NCBI GenBank assembly: GCA_973895155.1
Contig: OZ316899.1
Span: forward strand, 13,888,001 to 13,952,000
Source of the DNA: Marsupella aquatica
Lineage: Eukaryota; Marchantiophyta
Length of the DNA: 64,000 nucleotides
Direction of reading: 5' to 3'
Made by a program: the position numbers and the translations under genes. Each line of letters opens with the position of its first letter. The stretch's first letter is position 1. The notes below the pieces were generated by a model. That model saw nothing but the letters and a program-made list of their open reading frames with translations. It was not told the origin of the DNA and searched no databases. Positions 33,384 through 46,302 of this stretch are shown here, piece by piece.

Positions 33384-35637
33384 CTAGTCCCTCCCAAACT
33401 CTATCCAATGACCCCGCAAGCGATCATTGTCCTCCCGGAGGACCCAGATCTGGTGGTTCAAGGAGTTAAACTCCCGCTGCATGATGTCGACCTCCTCCGC
33501 CGCGTCCTGAGAGGCGTCCTCCAAGTCGTGGACGTTACTCTTCAGCATGTCCGTTAGGTGGTCTTGCTCGGTGACCTCTCTCCTGAGGCGATCAACCTCG
33601 GTCTCGAGAGTGTCGACCCCTATTGTGGCTTCTTCCTTGATCATGTCCGTCCGCCATTTGTGCTCCCGACCCTCTAGTTTGTAGATCTGGGTCCGAAGCC
33701 AAGCTATCTCCGCATCCTTGGCCGCGGTCGTGATGAATGACAAAGCCACATACTCATTTATTTTGTCATTGGCCTCTTTAAAATATGCTTGGATCGCCTT
33801 GGTAGTCTCAGTGTAGCGTTGGTTTTCCGCATCCTCCCTTTGACATTGGGAAGTCTTGTACTCGTCTTTGGTCATAGTGGAGATGTCCGTCATGAGCGAA
33901 CCCATCTCGCGGCAGACATTCTTGGTTACGTTCCCCAGCAAGGCGATGAGAAACTTTCCCGCAATTGACTATGGATCCTGACAAGGAACTTGGCCCTGCA
34001 AATCTTGCATTGGTCGACGTGAGAAACCGGCCTGCTCCAGGGTCATGTCAACCAGGGAAGAGTGCTTGGCTTCGAGGGCCGGATCTGGATCCATGGTTGT
34101 TATAAAATCCCAAATCCCCATGATTGCGGCTATGACCTGGCCCTGGGCATCCATGGCCCCAATCGCCTCATGCGCCTGTGGAGGAGGTGCGACCAAGTCG
34201 GCCACCGGGTTTGGGCTCACGTTATCCGACATGTCTACCAGGCTCCTTGCTTTGGGCTGGGGCCATTGGTCGGACGGGAAGATTTCCGTCACATTGCACC
34301 CTAAACCCCCTCGATCGAATCGGGCATACCAATGGAGGATGATCTTGATGTGGCTGGCCATATGTGCCTTGCCCCCAATGTGGAAGGTATTCTATAGCTG
34401 GACCATCTCCTTGTGGAACCTCCTCGCGAAGTAGGAAGCCCACCTCCTTGGCCTGTAATTCTCCACTTGAATTACCTGTGCAGCGGAGATGTCTCGTTGC
34501 GGCTCCATCAGGTGGATGGCGTATCTCTGGAACTCCAGGCGCTCCGCAATCTCCGGCCTGAGGCACGTCCGGATGAGGAAGCTGTTGTTGACATGCCCAT
34601 CTGGTGGAAAATTGGAGGAGTGATACCTTGCCCCCTTTCCTCCCGGGGCACGGGACTCCACCTTGTCCATGCCTTCGAGTAAGCAAAAGATCCTCCGCAA
34701 TCTATTTTCGGATAAGGACATCAGGCGTCCTTCCACTCTTGTATTTTCTTGCATTGCGTTGTAGTTGGTGATGAAGTGTGCAAAGTCCTTAGTGTAGTAG
34801 CGGCTCGTGTTCCAGGGCAGGGTCACAAGGTGCTCAAATCCCTGTGCCCGGATGTAGGCGTCATGTGCGGGATGGAGGATCTTCCGGTGGAGGTTTTCTC
34901 CCATCCTATGCAGCGTCAACCGGGCTACCTCCATGGGTAAGTGGGCCGATGATGCCGTCGGCTCCTTCCTCTTGCGGTTCCGGTTTTGGCTTTCAGAATG
35001 ATCAGTCGGGTGTGATAATCCGGAATCCCAATCCTCCCTACTATCTGATCGGGCGGGCTGTGTGGGCAAGGTGACAGCCGTTGGTGTAGATGTCTGGCAA
35101 GCCTGGCCCCGCGTCTGGTCTACCTGGGCCGCCGCTACTTGGATTTGTGCTTGGGTGGGTTGGCGAGAGGGTTGTCTGTCGAGAGGAATGGACTCCTTGT
35201 CAGAACTCAGGTTTGGTAGCTCAACTGGTGGTGGTGTTGCCCTGGGCAGCGTCGCCCGTTGTTGTTGCTGTTGTTGTTGGCCACTACTCAAGGGTAACAT
35301 TGGGGCTGGTGGCAGCGATGCCACTACTAGTACTGGAACCATGGCCGCGGCTACATTCCGGGTTGCAGCTGCCATCACTGTGATGACGCTCCAACTCCCG
35401 ACACCATAAGTCCCTTGTGCCCTCGCTGATGGAACCGATCACAGGCATGTGATCAATGTGGTGGCGGGTCAAATCAATCGTCCCCTGAAGTAGTTCTGAA
35501 GATGTGGTCCTGGACCGAAGGAAAGCTTCCCAATTGTCTAGGCACTTACTTCCGTCAAAGAACAGTTTGTGTTGTGTATATCTCTGCTCAAAGGAGAGGT
35601 TGGAGATCTTTGTTGCAATGTTTGTTAGCGACACCAC
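33384..35637 (-). pseudogene. ERLEFQ-family orphan protein, copy 2 (coiled-coil C terminus)
   Basis: On the minus strand one frame runs 35378 to 33384 (about 665 codons) with only two TAGs, at 34392 and 33969. The N-terminal piece (35637-35340, FEQRYTQHKLFFDG) is in another frame, implying a shift near 35330. Order: glutamine run, P/T/Q-rich linker, core (MGENLHRKILHPAH, LPWNTSRYYTKDF, VESRAPGGKGARYHSSNFPP, ERLEFQRYAIHLMEPQ, VIQVENYRPRRWASYFARRF, ASHIKIILHWYARFD), linker, then a long heptad-rich coiled coil. The core matches 48-51 kb closely and 4.8-7.0 kb distantly. No RT, protease or transposase motif is seen. It may be a Gag-like or accessory protein of a non-autonomous element; function is unknown. 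Confidence 0.6.
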
Positions 35638-36201
35638 GGATGGCTCGTCCCAACTCTTTCTGGATTTCCCACTTCCGAGGCTAGCATTGCGGCAATGTGA
35701 CTTCCCTGGGAGACAAAAGGAATTCCTGAACTAGATGGCCGTGCTGGACATGGGGAAGCTCGACGAGTGCAATTCCGCCACAATCGTTAGCAATATGATT
35801 GATAAAACGCGTGAGTTTGTGGAGCTGCTAATGCAAGCATTTTTGCAGAAGGACAAGAGAGCTTTTTGCGAAATGGCAAGAATATAAGAAAGAGCAGTGG
35901 GAAGTGGCTCGCTCCTTCGATACCCTTATGTGTCCTTCCCAAACCTTCGCTCAGGCCTAAAAGAACAAGCAACCGTACCCAATCATGATTTAATAAAACC
36001 TCCGCTCCGCAGGTCCCAGTCCAAGCGTGAGTGGATCGGTCCCAGTCCCCGGCGTGAGTGGATCCTGCGATTCATGAGCAGTCATGTGTGTACGACAATG
36101 AAAAGGCATGAATTATAATTGAGATTGTTGGATTCATACAGGAGTAGATGGTGGAACACGAATAGGGTAATGTCCTGGTTATTGGAGGGCATTATGAGAT
36201 A

Positions 36202-37425
36202 CTAGCCCCATGCCCGCGCATTGCACGAAACATTTTGAGGTGAGTGCAAGATGTTGAGGAGAGACATAGAATCCAAGGCGAGGGCTGGAGGGCAAGATGT
36301 CCAGGAGAGGAAAGATGTTGAGGTGAGAAAAGGTGTCAACGGGAGAAAAAGAAATGGAAGTGAGAAAAAGATGTAGAGGAGAGAAAAGATGGCAAGGTGA
36401 AAAAAATGCGAACACAATGAACCAATGTTGCGGGTTTAGGGAAAGATGTTGCGGTGAGGTAAAGGACACCAAAAAATGTTGGTTCATTGCCCAAAAGATG
36501 TTGAGAGGAGACAAAGATGGCAAGGTTTAGGGTAAGTTGTAAAGCAAACACAGAAAATGTAGGCAAATTCGTTCCATATGCATTGCAAAAAAAGATGTTG
36601 CATAAAAAAATGTCACTACATAAAATACGATGTTATGCAAGGGATATCATGGAGAAAATATGTCAATCATTACGTAAAAGAAAGTATGCCATAAATCAAC
36701 TTTTATTAAAATGAAAATGAAAATTATTAATACTTATTTTAAATACTGCTATTAAAAAGATGATACAGAAATGTACAAGATTATTCTGCTTTTTTCCACT
36801 TCCCTTTTTCTCACACCTTTTAACTCTTCCACTTCCCTTAGTTTACCCTGCTGGCCAAGTTCTTGCTACTCTCCCTCTCATCTTTGCATAGTGCTTTATA
36901 ATTATTTGTGTTTTCTTTGTTTTCCCATTGTGTCTTTCTTTTTGAAATTGTTCTCCATTTACTCAATTTTTGTCTATTTTTCTCTATATTCCCCCTTCCC
37001 CCCCTTTTTTTCCTCTCGGCCAATTTCCTGTCCACCTTCCCCCTCATCTTAGTTTGCGTAGTTCCAAATTATTATAATATTATTGTACCCTGGTACTCCC
37101 AATGGGAGAACAAAAAAGGACAATCTGGTACCAGCCATAATTATTGTACTTTCTAGTACAATACAACTATTCTAGAATAAAGTGCTGAGGATGTCAGGTG
37201 TGTGTCAGTGTGCGGCATATCAGGGCTTCCACCGCCCTTTCAAGAGAGGAAGGTATGCATCTGCCCTGCATAGGGCTAAATACCTCAAGTACCTCTCGTT
37301 TTCACGATCAACGGTGACGCAAAGACCTCAAAAAAGATCAATGGCCAGGGATGATTCCCGCCAAGGCTGCATTTCATAAGGGGACGAAGGACAAAATCTG
37401 GCGGGATCCTGTACTATAGTTGTAG
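36202..37425 (-). mobile_element. Helitron-like non-autonomous element 1
   Basis: The minus-strand 3' end is TTTCGTGCAATGCGCGGGCA followed by TGGGGCTAGT: a short GC hairpin about 10 nt before CTAG, the usual Helitron 3' arrangement. The minus-strand 5' side reads CTATAGTACAGGATCCCGCC, repeated at the starts of the other copies. Next to the 3' end, 36236-36520 is an irregular minisatellite of GATGTTGAGGTGAGAAAA units. No helicase or Rep gene is present. Confidence 0.5.
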
Positions 37426-38232
37426 AAGAAAGATTCTCATAATGCAAGTAACTAGGACAGTTAATGTATGTAAAAACTTGAGTGACTTTTAGGTAACAAA
37501 CAAGAAAAAGTGAATCTCTGAATAAAAAGTCCAAGCAAAAGGGCCTGCAATCGGGTAAAGGCATGAAAGAAGTTTAAAACAATTCTTGTACAAATTGGGT
37601 TTTACCTTTCCTATTTTTGTGATACTTCACATAATGCCCTCCTCGAAAGAAGGGAGGCTGTATGGGAAATTAACGCACTCGAAAATAGAAAGAAAAATTA
37701 CCCAAAAGGAGGATTCTCTTCCCTTTGGTAGTCTGGTTATGAAATGATAAAAAAAATTGTCACGCATGTCATCATTTTAATAATCATACATAACATAGCA
37801 TACTCTTTTCTATACAAATCCCTCTTTCTATGCGCATATGTTATGATGGGGTCATGGAGCTCATTTTTTAATGTAAATAGAAATCATTGACAAAAACCAT
37901 GCATGATTACCATTTGACATATATCATATCATCGTATCTTCCTATCTTACTATAAAAGTGCCAACTGAAGTCTAGTTTTAAGAAACTAGGCCTAGGCCAT
38001 CATGTGCATGGGAAAAACTCATATGTCAACTGGTACATGCAAGTTTTTTTGTGATAATTTCTAAGAAATCTTATTTATAAACCGCCCACTACAAAGTGTT
38101 AGCTACAGATGGGGCCTAGGTTTCTAGATCGAGTGAAGAAGCCCCTAGACCGTAACTCCATGGCTCATCAATGATGTGGATGGGAAAATGATAATCATGC
38201 ATGCTTTTTGTAGTGATTTCTATTTACACTAG

Positions 38233-39085
38233 CTAGCCCAATGCCCTTGCGTTGCACGAAAGATGTCAATGTGATAAAACAAGGTCGAGGTGACAAAAGA
38301 TGTCGAGGGGAGGAGGGAAAAGATATTGAGGAGAAAAAAGATGTTAAGGAGAGAAAAAAATGTTGAGATGAAAAAAGATGTTGAGGTGATAAAAGATATC
38401 AAGATGAGAAAAGATGTTGAGGTGAGGAAAGATATCTAGGAGAGAACCTTAAAGATATTAAGGCGATAAAAGATGTCTAGTTAATAAACTCATTGTCATT
38501 GTTGTGGCCATTTTTATGTGTGGGGCCATTCATTTGTGTCCTTGGTCAATATGGTTATTGCAAAACGCATTAGGATTTAGTGTTAAATAATGTAAGTTGG
38601 AAGAAATTCCTCATAGAGAGAATAGAAAAACTAAGAAATTAATTTAGTTCTCCCCTCAATAGCCTTTTTTCCACTTTCCTATGAATTATGTCTTTTGAAC
38701 TGAAACCTCTAATTTGTATTGTTCTTTTTCTATATGTTACTTTAATTGAATGCGACAAACATGTGTCCAAAAGTTATGCGAGTCTACTTAGATTTTCTTG
38801 TTAGATCCACCTATCCACTATAGCCACAGGTCAACTCACATTGAATTTCCAGTCACTTTGATATTAGAATCCTTTTATGGATTTTAGTGCCATAGTCTAG
38901 GTGTGGGTGAAAGCGCATCCGTGTCCCAAGCTAGGAGAGAGTCTTTATTCTTCCTTGCACCCAATCTCATGGACAGGAATATCTAGGCCTTAAATCCAAG
39001 GGTCATATTAATGAGTTCCCTCCAAAACTGCATTTTGTAAGCAACGATAAGTAAAAAAGGGCGGGATTGTATATTATAGTGAGTA
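38233..39085 (-). mobile_element. Helitron-like non-autonomous element 2
   Basis: The minus-strand 3' end is CGTGCAACGCAAGGGCATTG then GGCTAG, with the same hairpin. The 5' side is CTATAATATACAATCCCGCC at about 39085. The minisatellite GATGTTGAGG/GATGTCGAGG lies at 38265-38480. The body matches, in reverse complement, the plus-strand sequence at 46300-46870. Confidence 0.5.
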
Positions 39086-40860
39086 GATAGCTAGATTAAA
39101 AAATGTACTCTATGGTCCCCCACCATAACATATGTGCATAGAAAGAGGGATGTGCATAGAAAAGAGTATGGTTTGTTAAGGATAATTATTAAAATGATGA
39201 CATGGATGATGTTTTATTTATTTATTTATTTCATTAATCTCAAAGAATGTGAATAAGGACTATTTTTGGTGTCATTTATATTGTAATCCCTTCTATTCAT
39301 GTTCAAAGAATGGGTAGTCAGGGCTAGCAGTCATGAATTTTCCATCCAGAATATGAGCCATGGAGTTAGGGCTTCACTCTAGAAATCTAGGCCCCAACTC
39401 TAGCTTGCAGTTTGCGCTTTACAAGTAAGATATATGTATCTTTAAAGACAAGAGACCTGGCATTGGGTATTCCTAGCCTAAATGGTTTAATTAGGAAATT
39501 TCTCATTTATCCTAGGTAGAACAAAAAAAAGGTTTAATAGTTTAGGGTTTAGGGAGGTTGAATCACGTATTTTTTCCAGACTTTGTGTTTTTCTCCCACA
39601 ACCTTGCAATAACAATGCAGTCGGGGACAACGATATGTGGGGTGGGGGATGGGGACGAGAGAGAAAACCTACCCTGCCACACGACTTCTACCGGTACCTC
39701 TCCTCTCCACCCACAACTCATTTTTTCATTTTTTTCTCATTGATTTCTTGCTTCAACAACTTCTGCACTCTTCCCTGCCTAAAATTTGAACAAGTCCCGG
39801 ATATCACTTCACTTGGTACAATGCACTCCTTTTGGACCACAAATTTTTGGAATTTCCGATTTAGGGGATAGGGTTTGGGGTTTAGGGTTTCAGGGGTGGT
39901 TTGCATGCAGCGCAAATTCGACCTCTCCTTCCTTCCCCCATCTCATTCTTTAAAGTTATTTTCTCGAAATGAAGTTGTTTTTGTTGCATTTTGACCACTT
40001 TTCTATCAGCAAGAATTCCCAAATGGAAACACTTTTAGAAATGACATCCCATCGCTTCCACTTTCAAACTTCAAAACGTTTTTATTCAATATATATATGT
40101 ACTTTTGTGCCCTATCTATCTTCAACTTAAATACTTAATCCGGCCAAAACTGAAAACAAAATCATCCCTTTACCTAATGAGATTTACTGGGAACAATTCC
40201 CTAACGATCGACCCCCTGAGGTCTATGAACGGTCCAGATCTGAAATTGAAATGTCTATCAACGGTCCAGACTGGGGAAAAGTAAGCAGGGGGTTGATTAA
40301 GCAAGCTTTTTCCAGAAGGGGGTCTACTAAGCATATCTCTCATGCCTTAGCATTGGATTTATTTTATAGTTTACTCCCACCTTGGATCACCTAGAAATCA
40401 GTGTAACCGAAGGAGTCAAGCTAGACAATAAGTGATAATAATTGTGAGTGTACAAATTAACAACAACAAAGTTAATTTGTCAGACATGAATATTTAATAG
40501 GGTTTAGGGTTTACTCGTTGCATGTTAAAGGCATTTGTATTATTTGAAGGAAGTATAATTAGTAATACTCTCCACCCTATACAGCTAAAATGAGTGGGTA
40601 TAATTGTGAAGAATATCTATTCAGTTATTTTTCAAAAAGCTAAATTTCAATTTTCTCTTTGATGTCATGAGAGGGGGGAAGGTGTGTAGAATACCCTATC
40701 ACCACCAGAAATAGGGTATAGTTGTTTCCAAAAATGGGAATCAATCTTACCTTGTCAGATCTATCCATACACACGATGTAAAGTAAATGCCTTCCCAAGC
40801 TACAATTTAGGGTATGTATCGAAGTTTAGATCCACCCTAAATCCACCCAAGATAGAAACT
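39086..40860. other. Non-coding interval with telomere-like tracts
   Basis: No supported gene. TTTAGGG-type tracts occur at 39539-39556, 39865-39890 and 40499-40513. 40200-40345 contains GGGGGTTGATTAAGC and AGGGGGTCTACTAAGCATAT, related to the ends of the 8.05-kb Mutator-like element. Confidence 0.5.
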
Positions 40861-40899
40861 TGATTATAAATAACTAAATGTATATTTTTCTTTCTCCCC

Positions 40900-41284
40900 T
40901 CTACATCTTTTCTCTCCTGGACATTTCTTAATTTGTCTCCTTGGTATCTTTTCTCACCTTGACCTTTTTTCCTCGCATGAACACCTTTTTATCACCTCCA
41001 TATCTTATATATTTTTTATATCATCATCTTTCTCTCACCTTGACATCTTTATATCGCCATGACATCTTTATAATCACCACGACATGTTTCCTTCACCCTC
41101 GACCATTTTTCTCTCCTGAACTTCTTTGACTCGTCTTTGCTTCTTTCCTCACCTTGCCGTTGTTTCTCACCTCGACATCTTTTTCTCACCTCGACATCTT
41201 TTTCTCTCATCGATATCATTTTCCATCTTGACAATCTTTTCCTCACATCAACATCTTTTGTGCAACTCACAGTCATCGGGCTAG
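40900..41284 (+). mobile_element. Helitron-like 3' end with minisatellite
   Basis: A run of CATCTTTTTCTCACCTCGA-type units (plus-strand complement of the 36- and 38-kb arrays) ends in TTTTGTGCAACTCACAGTCA followed by CGGGCTAG. One arm of the hairpin is degraded. A 5' end was not identified. Confidence 0.4.
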
Positions 41285-42159
41285 TAGTATCCCTATAATG
41301 TGCTATGCCACCACGAGGTGTGGGGTGCCGTATCCAGGTTACAGGCCAAGGAAAAGCATGAATGATATTTTTGCCGTCCAATTGATCACACTGTTCTTTT
41401 GTTGATTATTCATCTCTTGAAAATGAGAGTTTGCAGATATAAGAAAAACAAGCAGAAATAACAATCACAAAGGGTCTACAATATCGCTTTATTGCGCCCA
41501 CACAATCCTGCAATCAGTAGTACATCATACAGAAAGCGAGTCCACCCGGGGAATAGATCCTGTACGTTAAAACAATCATCATGTAAAACTACAATAAGGG
41601 ATCCCGCCAAATCCCTCTTGTCGCCCGTTTACAAAATGGGAAAAGGGAGGGTACATTGCTTTACCCTAAGAATGATGTATAGGAAAATGTAGGGACTCTT
41701 GGATCGGTTGAAAAGGTGCCCACAATATAAATAGTAGGATACGCAAAGTATATGTGACAAAGTGACATATATGTGCTACACTTCTTTACAGTATTTAGCG
41801 TCACACACACACACACACACTAATTAGGGGTAGCTCTTGATTTGACACTATTTACCACCACCCTTAATTTTGGAAAATAAATTAATATATTGAAAAATAT
41901 TGATAATAAGAGGTGACAATGTTATTAACCTAAACTGCTCTCACTCCAAAGTTATCCTCGCTGCATTTTTAAAAATGATAAATCTGGGAAATTCATAAAT
42001 CCAGGCAAACACGAGGGCAAACATTGATTTTTGACATTGGCAAGGGACGCTAGATCTAGCTGAGGTGAACAGTTCTGTTGACAGACATGACATGTCTTAT
42101 GCACAAAATTTAGGGTTTAGGGTTTGGCCCTAAATGTCAATGGTTTGTAGTCTGAAAAA

Positions 42160-42379
42160 TCAACTTAGTTACATCTGAGCTTCAGAATATCATAGCAAAG
42201 TTTCGCGCGAGTGAATTTTTAAGGGAGTCGAGTTGGCTTGACATTGATGCTACTGTTGAAGTGGCTCCTGATATTGATCAACCAGGTGAGGAGCCAGCTC
42301 AACCCTCTTCTCTTGGGTCTGGGGCTGTACGCCGTCTTGCAAGGATGACACACAGGGGACAGATTGTAGGAGATTGAAA
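42160..42379 (+). pseudogene. Short coding fragment of unknown origin
   Basis: An uninterrupted frame reads SELQNIIAKFRASEFLRE, WLDIDATVEVAPDIDQPGEE, then GAVRRLARMTHRGQIVGD and a stop. Composition looks protein-coding in AT-rich surroundings. There is no ATG and no domain is recognised; it may be a captured last exon inside the Helitron-like element. Confidence 0.3.
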
Positions 42380-42547
42380 AGATTGTTAGTTTGTAGCTTA
42401 TGTGAGACAACATGTGCTATTCATAGTTGATGATGGAAGTGAAGCAAACAGATCTTGTTTGCTCAATGTGGTTCAGGAACCCCAAACTGCAAATGTTAGG
42501 AGGAGTTATAAATATCTGAAGTTTGCTCAATATTTGGGGTTTAGCAT

Positions 42548-42571
42548 TTAGGGTTTAGGGTTTAGGGTACA
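42548..42571 (+). repeat. Interstitial telomere-like tract (TTTAGGG)3
   Basis: This is the longest of many short tracts. Others: 8622-8641, 14301-14322, 39539-39556, 39865-39890, 40499-40513, 42110-42126, 42963-42979 (CCCTAAA), 45700-45716, 45848-45866 and 59148-59162. Confidence 0.9.
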
Positions 42572-43868
42572 TGGAAGGAGTTATACGTTTCTGAAGTTCC
42601 CCCAATGTTTGAGTAGTAAAATTTGTAAACTGTAATAAAATATTGTGCGCATTTTTTAATTTCTTACAAGCAACTTTTAACTATTAACTTTAAATGTGTG
42701 TGACACTATTTGACTTGTGACCACAAGTCGTGTCACACCATATTATTGAGTGTCACACACCCTAATTACCGTCACTTACCTCAAACATCCCCTCACAGTA
42801 ATTAGAGTGTGTGAGACTAAATACTGTAAAAGAGTGTAGCTAGAGTACAAAGATGTTGGCTAAGCTATAGTCAATTCATAGAGTACTTTTTGGCATGGGT
42901 TTTCAATTGAATAGATTGACTTGAGATGAATTGAGGTTTTCACTCATTGAACAACTTTTGAAACCCTAAACCCTAAACGACAATTTTTTCTTGGCAATTG
43001 GTTTGATTGACAAAACTAATTTAGGGTTGAAACCCTAAACCCGCAATGTTCCACAACCACAACACTTTCTCTTCAACAAACTCCCATTTTGAAACATTTT
43101 CTCCCGACGACACTTTTTGTCAATGACTTCCCTAAACGCTTCTTTGACTTTGACATCTTTTGCTCTCAATAATATTGGCATCATTTTCTATTCTCAACAT
43201 GTTTTGCTCCCCTCGACATCTTTTGTTCACCTGGGCACCTTTTCTGTCTTGGAAATATTTTCTCTCCTCATCTTTTTTTGTTTGTCTCCTTGACACCTTT
43301 GCTCATTTGATTTTCTCCCTTACATCTTTCGTCAACCCACAGGCATGAGGCAAATTCATAGTGTAGACTAGATAGTATATGTTATAGGGTTTAGACCCTA
43401 AAACCCTATATATGCAGGATGGGGGTTAGGTTTTAGAGTTAGCGTTTAGCTTTGTGAGGTTGAGTTTTTGTGGTGGTAGGTGAGAGTTTAGGGTGTTGGC
43501 TATTTGGTGGTGTGTTATATTGAAAATTTTGAGAGGTTGACAGACGAACCGCCCTTCATAAAAAAAGATGGTTTTCATTCGATAGAGTTTATTGGAGATG
43601 CGGCCCATGAACTGTAACTGTAAAATACAAGGTACACCCAAAACAAACTTCGAGGGTTGCAAAGCTGAAGTGACGCCCTGTTTTGCTTGGAATCCACATA
43701 TGGAACTTGAGGGCGAGGTCCAGCAGCATGTTGTCGACACAGCAGCAGCATACAGAGATTTTGACAGGCAACAACATTGTTAATTGTATCCTTTGGGGAA
43801 TTGTTTTGTCCGACCTCAAGTGTCAATATTAGGACACTGAAAACATTAGTCTCATTCACCTATGTCAC

Positions 43869-44160
43869 GGATCCAAATGATATTTTGAAACACATGGGGG
43901 GTCACATCAATCCGCTTCACAGTGACCTGACGGCAGACATCGCGAGACTCTTGTGCGCCTCTTTCATGACAGTCAGATTGAGGGCAAGTTTACACGGGTA
44001 TTACTTAGGGTATACCATACAACCTAGAACCTGCCTACGCGAGGGTTGTGTCAGGGCACTATCATGACCTATGTCATATCATACATATGACGGATCTAAA
44101 TTGTGTTTTGAAACACAGGGCGGTCACATCAAGCCTAAATTTGCTAATTGTCGGGTTCAG
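43869..44160 (+). repeat. Two tandem-like copies of a GGATCYAAAT...GAAACACA repeat
   Basis: ACGGATCCAAATGATATTTT then GAAACACATGG and GGTCACATCAA begin at 43869, and a second copy begins near 44092. A third is at 58490. AGTCAGATTGAGGGCAAGTT follows in copies 1 and 3. Confidence 0.6.
44007..44065 (+). repeat. 55-bp repeat, copy 1 of 2
   Basis: TACCATACAACCTAGAACCT then GCCTACGCGAGGGTT and GGGCACTATC is repeated at 46240-46300 with few changes. Confidence 0.75.
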
Positions 44161-44544
44161 GACTATGGGAGTACAATGGGCGAGCCTCAATTCGTGTCAA
44201 GGGGATGGTTGGAGCTGGTTGGTTCCAATCATTTTCCGCACGAGGCTCGTGTAGGCTTGACTACCTAGCACTAGGCCCATCATTTTGACCTTATGAAACT
44301 GAAAGGTGTGTACTTGTACTCAATGTCACATTGACTGCAATGGCGTGCATGTCAACCTTTGGCTCGTGTCTGTTGTGGCCACAATGATGGGTTGGCACCG
44401 GGTCACGGGATTCGGCTGGGATGAGCTGAGTTTGCTGCATGATGGAGGTTAAAGGTTTAAAGTCTCCTTTTGATCAATGCGCTTTTGATCTCTCCTTGAG
44501 CGCTTGGCAACCATTTTGGATCGTTGTGATTTTCCTAAACTTTC

Positions 44545-45126
44545 ATGATGGCACCAGGGAGACGAGTGAAGAGCTCTTCGGCGTTGCACGCAGAGAAGAG
44601 TACTAGTGCATTACAGGCAGAGTCCGATAGTTTCAACTCTGGAGATGCTGCAAAAATGACAACCATTCCTCCTCTTAGCAACCAAACTGTGGTTATTCGT
44701 GACAAGACCAAGGACTAGGCACCTGCTGCGGATGAGGTGGGGGAGGAAAAGAAAGAGAAACAAAAGAAGCCTTCAAAGGTAGCGGCGGAGCAACGAAAGA
44801 GGAACCGTCGGGAGGAATGGCGAAAGATGAGGCGTCATGAGAAAAAGGAGCATTTGGCAGAGTATTATGGACCTTTGAAGAAGAAACGAAGCTCAGAGAG
44901 AGGTCTGAAGGAATGGGAAGGGAAGAATTTCTGGATAGCGATAATGCGGACACCGACGAGTGGATGCCATCATCCTGGAATGATTGAGGCATTATTGAGT
45001 CAGCTGTTGGAGGTGTTTTTGGAGGTTTTTCTGGTGTGGATGCAATCATCGCATAGGAATTTGTTAGTTGATAGTGTGCATTCGTGTGTAGGTGCGAACC
45101 AAAAGTGCTTGCATTTTCCGCCTTAA
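44545..45126 (+). pseudogene. Lysine-rich basic ORF, one in-frame TAG
   Basis: One frame from ATG 44545 reads APGRRVKSSSALHAEKSTS, reaches a TAG at 44716, then continues with KKEKQKKPSKVAAEQRKR, EEWRKMRRHEKKEHLAEYYG and PLKKKRSSERG. The highly charged middle suggests a nuclear, nucleic-acid-binding or coiled protein. No family is recognised; the last 40 codons may be non-coding. Confidence 0.35.
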
Positions 45127-45871
45127 TGTTGTTTGCCTCGGAGGCTTGGGTTTTTCTGAGCATGGGAGGTTGGTTTCAGGGATGCCTACGCCAACATCAA
45201 CCAGGATTCTTGTTAGGCACATATGTTTCCTATGAACATCCCAAGCTCATCTTTATGTGTACAAGTGTCGAATGTTGTTTTTGTTTTGTTATGTAAATTG
45301 GATGTTGGTGCTCTTTCATTTGCAATCCCCCTGTTCCTTGCCCGTCCATCTTTGGTAGAGAAGAGCCTCTTTTCACTTGATTTTTTCTCCCTCTGCGTGT
45401 GGTATGGGAGGAGAGAGTATAGAGGAGCCTTTGTTCTCATGATGCCTTCTCCTATTGCGTGTGTTGGTGAAGGAGAGCGGCTTGCTCTCGAGTGCGGATG
45501 GACGGCCTGTGCAAAGTCCTCTGTCTATCATACTCCTCCCTGACAACAAGACATGTAGAATTCTTGTATGCACAACAATGTACTAGGGACTGGTTAGGTG
45601 GCTTGTGCTTTTCAGATGGTCTTTGCTAAACGGATTGTGGAAGTACTTGTTCAGCAAAGCAAAGCGGGCCATGTGCTCAATCTAGGCATTGATAAAATGG
45701 CTTAGGGTTTAGGGTTCCCCCTTGTGGTGTGGCTTTTTGTGGCTGGTCTCTCTCTAAAAAAAAATACTCATTCCGATGAAGTTAACAACGTACTTCAAGG
45801 AATCCCATGTGGACCTTAGCCCCTTTTCTTATGTTATGTCTCAAAAGGTTTAGGGTTTAGGGTTTCCAAAA

Positions 45872-46240
45872 TTGGTGCTGAAGTGTCCGGAAGAAAACCC
45901 TTATCTAAAAAGCATTCAATTTCCCAAAAGTACACTATCAAAATTTAGGGTGGACTTTAATATTCCAGAGTTAGTGAAAGTATTGATTATTGAGGTCAAT
46001 GAAGCTATGGGTTTAGAAACCCTTTGTATTATTTTGGCTGCAGCTGGGATCAACAAGAGGGCCATTCGTCTGGACGATTGCGAGATGATATGGTATGACA
46101 TCCCAGTGCGAATCAGGTTTATGTTGCATTTCTTCGAGTGGTCGGGAGCCATAGGCACTCATCAAGGGAGAAGACTAGTCCGGATACATAATCTTGGCTT
46201 GGGTTTGCTGCTTCCTTGTGCTCCACCCCTTCGGCAATAA
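45872..46240 (+). CDS. Hypothetical ORF, possible gene fragment
   Basis: The 122-codon frame includes IPELVKVLIIEVNEAMGLET and DDCEMIWYDIPVRIRF, which look like folded protein rather than random translation. It begins just after a TTTAGGG tract and runs into the repeat at 46240. No domain is recognised, and no counterpart is visible elsewhere in the window. Confidence 0.25.
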   Translation: MVLKCPEENPYLKSIQFPKSTLSKFRVDFNIPELVKVLIIEVNEAMGLETLCIILAAAGINKRAIRLDDCEMIWYDIPVRIRFMLHFFEWSGAIGTHQGRRLVRIHNLGLGLLLPCAPPLRQ

Positions 46241-46300
46241 TTTAAAGTACACCATACAACCTAGAATCTGCCTACGCGAGGGTCGAGTCGGGGGGGCACT
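46240..46300 (+). repeat. 55-bp repeat, copy 2 of 2
   Basis: Same blocks as 44007-44065 (CATACAACCTAGAATCTGCC, TACGCGAGGGT). Immediately followed by (CTAT)n and a Helitron-like 5' end. Confidence 0.7.
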
Positions 46301-46302
46301 AT

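Larger units (their letters stand above)
41570..43371 (+). mobile_element. Helitron-like non-autonomous element 3 (tentative)
   Basis: The left side has AACTACAATAAGGGATCCCGCC, then CGCCCGTTTACAAAATG, like the other 5' ends. The right side has the CGACATCTTTT minisatellite (43150-43330), then TTTCGTCAACCCACAGGCAT and a nearby CTAG. It contains an (AC)n tract at 41806, several TTTAGGG tracts and a coding fragment at 42160-42379. Confidence 0.35.

Noticed and set aside
41806-41820. (AC)n tract as a regulatory element
   Set aside because: A simple microsatellite of seven to eight units inside a Helitron-like element; no adjacent gene to regulate.
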